From NCBI RefSeq assembly GCF_021513135.1, contig NZ_CP090981.1, positions 806,001-870,000 on the forward strand: a DNA stretch of 64,000 nucleotides. Direction: 5' to 3'. The position numbers and the translations under genes are program-made. Position 1 is the first letter of the stretch, and each line of letters begins with the position of its first letter. The notes under the pieces are model-generated. The model was not told the DNA's origin and ran no database searches. It saw nothing but the letters and a program-made list of their open reading frames with translations. The DNA comes from Vibrio sp. SS-MA-C1-2. Its GTDB lineage: Bacteria; Pseudomonadota; Gammaproteobacteria; Enterobacterales; Vibrionaceae. Shown here in pieces: positions 59,189 through 64,000 of this stretch.

Positions 59189-60130
59189 ATGAAAGTTGCT
59201 GTAGTAGGTGCCGCTGGTGGTATCGGTCAAGCGTTAGCATTATTACTTAAGAACCGCCTTCCTGCGGGTTCTGATCTGTCCCTCTATGATATTGCACCAG
59301 TAACACCAGGTGTCGCTGCAGATCTAAGCCATATCCCGACGCCGGTCGCTGTTAGTGGATTTTGTGGTGATGATCTTGCACCTGCATTAGATAATGCGGA
59401 TGTGGTATTGATCTCTGCGGGTGTTGCACGTAAGCCAGGAATGGATCGTGCCGATCTTTTCAATATCAATGCTGGTATTGTTAAGTCATTAATGGAGCAG
59501 GTTGCAGTTAGCTGTCCAAAAGCTTGTGTGGGGATTATTACAAACCCTGTGAACACGACAGTGGCGATTGCTGCTGAAGTACTGAAAAAAGCGGGCGTAT
59601 ATGATAAGCGCAAACTGTTTGGTGTAACTACACTCGATATTATTCGTTCAGAAACATTTGTTGCTGAGCTAAAAAACAAAGATCCAGGTCAGATTAGTGT
59701 ACCTGTTATCGGTGGTCACTCTGGCGTAACGATTCTTCCTCTACTTTCTCAGGTTGAAGGTGTTGAGTTTACTGAAGAAGAAGTCGCTGCATTAACTCCG
59801 CGCATTCAGAATGCAGGTACCGAAGTTGTACAAGCTAAAGCGGGTGGTGGTTCTGCGACATTATCAATGGGTCAGGCAGCATGCCGCTTTGGTCTATCTT
59901 TAGTTCGTGGTCTACAAGGCGAAGAGAATGTGGTTGAGTGTGCTTATGTTGAAGGTAACGGTGAGCATACACGTTTCTTTGCACAACCAGTTCGTTTAGG
60001 TAAAGAGGGCGTTGAAGAAGTTCTTGGTTACGGTGAATTAAGTGCTTATGAGCAAAAAGCATTGGAAGAGATGCAAGAGACATTATCATCAGATATCCGT
60101 ATCGGTGAAGAGTTTGTTGCAACAGCTTAA
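59189..60130 (+). CDS. mdh: Malate dehydrogenase (NAD)
   Basis: TCA-cycle malate/oxaloacetate interconversion. It is 313 residues from the ATG at 59189, with AAGGAG seven bases upstream; the frame runs 36 bases further up, but [20 protein letters not shown] is the family start. NAD loop GAAGGIGQA; substrate Arg segments [17 protein letters not shown]; catalytic His in [16 protein letters not shown]. High-expression codon use. Confidence 0.96.
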   Translation: MKVAVVGAAGGIGQALALLLKNRLPAGSDLSLYDIAPVTPGVAADLSHIPTPVAVSGFCGDDLAPALDNADVVLISAGVARKPGMDRADLFNINAGIVKSLMEQVAVSCPKACVGIITNPVNTTVAIAAEVLKKAGVYDKRKLFGVTTLDIIRSETFVAELKNKDPGQISVPVIGGHSGVTILPLLSQVEGVEFTEEEVAALTPRIQNAGTEVVQAKAGGGSATLSMGQAACRFGLSLVRGLQGEENVVECAYVEGNGEHTRFFAQPVRLGKEGVEEVLGYGELSAYEQKALEEMQETLSSDIRIGEEFVATA

Positions 60131-60176
60131 TTGATTGTTTTAACAGCATGATAATTTAATGATTATCTGAAAATAC

Positions 60177-60216
60177 AAAAGCGAGATCAGGTCATAAACC
60201 TATCTCGCTTTTTTGT
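60177..60216. terminator. Rho-independent terminator between mdh and ispB
   Basis: AAAAGCGAGATCAGGT, loop CATAA, ACCTATCTCGCTTTT with one bulge, then more T. It lies between convergent genes. Confidence 0.85.
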
Positions 60217-60298
60217 TTTCGATATCTCAAAGCAATATCGATACTTTTATTTTTAACTTGTTGTGTATCACCCTAATGCTAGTGACGACAATAGCAAA

Positions 60299-61270
60299 TT
60301 AGCTACGGCGGTGGACTGCAATCTCAGCTAAAGCGATGAGAGCTTGTTTATATTCACTTTCAGGGATGATTGATAATGCTGCTATCGCTTTGTCAGCTTC
60401 TTCTTCTGCGCGTTGTTGTGTGTAAGCAAGAGAACCGGTTTGTTCCATGGTCTCTAAGATTTCAGTCAGCTTATCACGACCATCACCCTGTTCAATTGCT
60501 GTTTTAATTACCGCACTCTGCTCGGCGGTGCCGTTATGCATTGCATGTAATAGAGGAAGAGTTGGCTTTCCTTCTGCAAGGTCATCGCCAGCATTTTTGC
60601 CCATCTCTTCTTCACTGGCGCTGTAATCTAATAGATCATCAATGAGCTGGAATGCGGTACCAAGATAACGACCATAATCTTGCAGTGCGATCTCAATCTC
60701 TTGAGGTTGATCCGAAATGATCGCTGAGATCTGAGTGGCAGCTTCAAATAAACGCGCTGTCTTTGAATAGATCACTTGCATATAGTTATCTTCAGTGGTT
60801 TCTGGATCATTACAATTCATTAATTGTTGAACTTCCCCCTCTGCAATGACGTTAACCGCATCACTCATTAACTCAAGGATCCTTAATGATCCTAAGCTGG
60901 TCATCATTTGGAACGAACGCGTATAAATATAGTCACCGACTAATACACTGGCTGCATTACCAAAGGTTGCGTTGGCGGTTGCTTTACCTCGGCGCATATC
61001 CGATTCATCAACGACATCATCATGAAGTAGCGTTGCCGTATGGATAAACTCAACAAAAGCTGCGGCTGTAGTATGAGCTTCGCCTTGATAGTCGAGAGCT
61101 TTGGCTGCAAGTATAGTTAATACAGGACGGATTCGTTTACCACCACTATTGACGATGTAGAAGCCGAGTTGATTAATCAGAACAACATCAGAATTGAGTT
61201 GAGCCATGATTTTATTATCAACATGAGACATATCTTCGGCTGTTAGCGCTTGAATTGCTTTGAAATTCAT
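60299..61270 (-). CDS. ispB: Octaprenyl diphosphate synthase IspB
   Basis: Makes the C40 side chain of ubiquinone and menaquinone. It is 323 residues as in E. coli. First aspartate motif LLHDDVVDESDMRRG; second motif QLIDDLLDYSASEEEMGKNA; GKRIRP near residue 56. Divergent from rplU, the conserved order in gammaproteobacteria. Confidence 0.95.
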   Translation of the reverse strand: MNFKAIQALTAEDMSHVDNKIMAQLNSDVVLINQLGFYIVNSGGKRIRPVLTILAAKALDYQGEAHTTAAAFVEFIHTATLLHDDVVDESDMRRGKATANATFGNAASVLVGDYIYTRSFQMMTSLGSLRILELMSDAVNVIAEGEVQQLMNCNDPETTEDNYMQVIYSKTARLFEAATQISAIISDQPQEIEIALQDYGRYLGTAFQLIDDLLDYSASEEEMGKNAGDDLAEGKPTLPLLHAMHNGTAEQSAVIKTAIEQGDGRDKLTEILETMEQTGSLAYTQQRAEEEADKAIAALSIIPESEYKQALIALAEIAVHRRS

Positions 61271-61440
61271 TGTTTACCCGACTAGTGATACCATCTTTGG
61301 CATTAATAAAAGAAAATATTATGTTAATATTTTACACGAAAAGTAAAGGAGGGACAGAGGGTTAATCATATTTGATGGTGACTATTATTGCCATTCATCA
61401 TATTTGAACAGCTTTTCGCCAATTTTATTTACTTTAATCC

Positions 61441-61469
61441 TTGTCATCTTGGGTAAAGTAACGTAGAAT
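61441..61469 (+). promoter_or_regulatory. Sigma-70 promoter of rplU-rpmA
   Basis: TTGTCA, 17-bp spacer, TAGAAT (5/6 each), followed by the GC-rich discriminator TCGCGCCC as at the tRNA and rpsF promoters. Start near 61476, leader about 90 nt. Confidence 0.65.
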
Positions 61470-61564
61470 TCGCGCCCTATTGTAGATAAGATTATCGCAT
61501 ACCCCTTAGCAATATTTATACATTTATTAGCTAACAGGCTATGCGGAAAAAGCGGAGTTAAGTA

Positions 61565-61876
61565 ATGTACGCGGTTTTCCAAAGTGGTGGTAAACAACAC
61601 CGAGTAAGCGAAGGTCAAACTGTTCGCTTGGAAAAGCTGGACGTTGAAACAGGCGCATCTGTTGAGTTTGACAATGTTCTGCTAGTAACCAACGGCGAAA
61701 ACGTCAATGTTGGTGCACCTTTCGTTGAAGGCGGAAAAATCACTGCTGAAGTAGTGAACCATGGTCGTGGAGACAAGATCAAGGTAGTTAAGTTTCGTCG
61801 TCGTAAACATTCTCGTAAGCAAATGGGCCACCGTCAGTGGTTCACTGAAGTCAAAATTACTGGCATCAGCGCTTAA
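61565..61876 (+). CDS. rplU: 50S ribosomal protein L21
   Basis: 103 residues as in E. coli. [20 protein letters not shown] at the N-terminus and the RNA-binding [19 protein letters not shown] near the C-terminus are characteristic. Coupled to rpmA, 18 bp downstream. Confidence 0.97.
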   Translation: MYAVFQSGGKQHRVSEGQTVRLEKLDVETGASVEFDNVLLVTNGENVNVGAPFVEGGKITAEVVNHGRGDKIKVVKFRRRKHSRKQMGHRQWFTEVKITGISA

Positions 61877-62152
<276 letters not shown>

Positions 62153-62173
62153 TTAGCAATTCGATAACGATAC

Positions 62174-62204
62174 CGAAGCCCTGCCAAATTGGCGGGGCTT
62201 TTTA
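62174..62204 (+). terminator. Rho-independent terminator after rpmA
   Basis: GAAGCCCTGCCAA, short loop, TTGGCGGGGCTTTTT with a G-T wobble. It separates the ribosomal operon from cgtA. Confidence 0.8.
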
Positions 62205-62222
62205 TATGCTGGAAAGTAAGAT

Positions 62223-62258
62223 AATCCTATATCTACTTGCAGTCGTGGATATAGGATT
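62223..62258. repeat. Perfect 11-bp inverted repeat upstream of cgtA
   Basis: AATCCTATATC (62223-62233), 14-base loop, GATATAGGATT (62248-62258). There is no U-run, so it is not a standard terminator. Function unknown. Confidence 0.45.
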
Positions 62259-62378
62259 GTCAATTATCATCACCTGAAATAGGTTGAAGTATTAAGCGAG
62301 TGATAGCATAAGATAAGCTATACTATGTTCAATATTGATGATAACAATCGACATAAAGTAGTAACGATATACGCGTAA

Positions 62379-63566
<1,188 letters not shown>

Positions 63567-63612
63567 TTCAAGCTTAAAAGCTCGCTCTTAAAAACGTACG
63601 TATAAATATTAT

Positions 63613-63659
63613 TAAAAACCGCTTTGTCCTAACTCTAGGATGGTAAAGCGGTTTTTTTG
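63613..63659 (+). terminator. Rho-independent terminator after cgtA
   Basis: AAAAACCGCTTT..TCCT, loop, AGGA..AAAGCGGTTTTTTT: a two-part stem with a strong U-tract. Confidence 0.85.
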
Positions 63660-63736
63660 TATCTATTTTTCAGAACACTATTGTTGATAATCAGAAAACC
63701 CTTATTATATCTAAGGTTTTATTTTTGGAGTAATTA

Positions 63737-64000
63737 GTGGTGGTTGAGGTATCAACAAGAGTAGATCGTCAGCGAGAGATTTCTCGATTGTCGATAACAG
63801 TCGGACAAATCCTGTTACAACATGGTGCTGAGAGCCGGTTAGTGGTAGGAATTAGTCAACGAATAGGTTTAGCATTAGGAGCGGATAGTGTTGAAATTTC
63901 TCTATCGGCAAGTTCAGTCACCTTAACGACGATTATTGATGATCAATGTATGACGACTACGAGGCGTAGTCCTGATCGTGGCATTAATATGCAGATGATC
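63737..64000 (+). CDS. ThrE-family threonine/serine exporter (YjjP-like), partial at window end
   Basis: First 88 codons, cut by the window edge. GTG start (or the next GTG three bases on) with GGAG six bases upstream. It gives VVEVSTRVDRQREISRLSIT and LLQHGAESRLV, then SVEISLSASSVTLTTIID, the cytosolic start of the DUF1212/ThrE family (E. coli YjjP). The AESRLV segment is the conserved motif. In YjjP/YjjB systems this half works with a smaller membrane partner, which would lie downstream. Known members export succinate or Thr/Ser. Confidence 0.85.
   Translation, partial: MVVEVSTRVDRQREISRLSITVGQILLQHGAESRLVVGISQRIGLALGADSVEISLSASSVTLTTIIDDQCMTTTRRSPDRGINMQMI

Noticed and set aside
59835-60149. 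104-codon minus-strand frame across the mdh end
   Set aside because: It lies antisense to conserved mdh coding sequence; a shadow of its codon bias.

Overview
The window reads as a stretch of the main chromosome of a gammaproteobacterium in the Vibrionaceae (Vibrio, Photobacterium, Aliivibrio or a close relative). The basis is protein similarity recalled from E. coli and Vibrio, the gene order (frdABCD-epmA, psd-rsgA, orn-tRNA-queG, tsaE-amiB-mutL-miaA-hfq-hflXKC, purA-nsrR-rnr-rlmB, rpsF-priB-rpsR-rplI, argR/mdh, ispB/rplU-rpmA-cgtA), moderate-to-low GC, and a large tRNA array. I do not name a species. Nearly everything is core housekeeping; there is no prophage, integron, insertion sequence or CRISPR array.

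Layout. 0-4.3 kb: an RND efflux operon (adaptor, cut by the window edge, plus a pump whose gene is frameshifted). 4.3-12.4 kb: EF-P and its lysylation enzymes EpmB and EpmA, flanking fumarate reductase frdABCD, then a dicarboxylate transporter. 12.5-15.3 kb: psd, rsgA, orn. 15.4-17.3 kb: a tandem array of about 312-bp units carrying tRNA-Gly(GCC) and initiator tRNA-fMet, with degenerate tRNA-Gly fragments in the spacers. 17.4-17.7 kb: a gene-free cluster of five DnaA boxes between the array and queG, the same position as the E. coli DnaA-titrating locus datA. 17.7-28.6 kb: queG, tsaE, amiB, mutL, miaA, hfq, hflX (frameshifted), hflK, hflC and a small DUF2065 gene. 28.8-36 kb: purA, nsrR, rnr, rlmB and the ribosomal operon rpsF-priB-rpsR-rplI with a structured leader. 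36-46 kb: a DUF481 outer-membrane protein, dnaB, alr, a surface-antigen-type barrel, pgi, zur, dusA, pspG with a sigma-54 promoter, and another small barrel. 46-54.7 kb: a small conserved protein, fklB, an OapA-like protein, elaA, cpdB, an unknown gene, fbp and mpl. 54.7-64 kb: uspA with a fused TRAP permease that lacks its expected receptor gene, argR/mdh, ispB/rplU-rpmA-cgtA, and the start of a ThrE-family exporter.

Functional themes. Translation dominates (EF-P modification, tRNA genes, tRNA modification by MiaA, TsaE, QueG and DusA, rRNA methylation, ribosome GTPases RsgA, HflX and CgtA, r-proteins). RNA turnover (orn, rnr, hfq), cell wall (amiB, alr, mpl), anaerobic C4 metabolism (frd, DASS transporter, mdh) and replication control (dnaB, the DnaA-box cluster) are also represented. 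Seven ERIC-like palindromic repeats lie in intergenic gaps, three of them between 45.9 and 47.7 kb plus one decayed copy.

Most noteworthy: the datA-like DnaA-box cluster, the tRNA array with repeated tRNA-derived spacer hairpins, two genes broken by one-base shifts at G/C homopolymers, the mutually exclusive structures in the rpsF leader, and the TRAP permease without its receptor.
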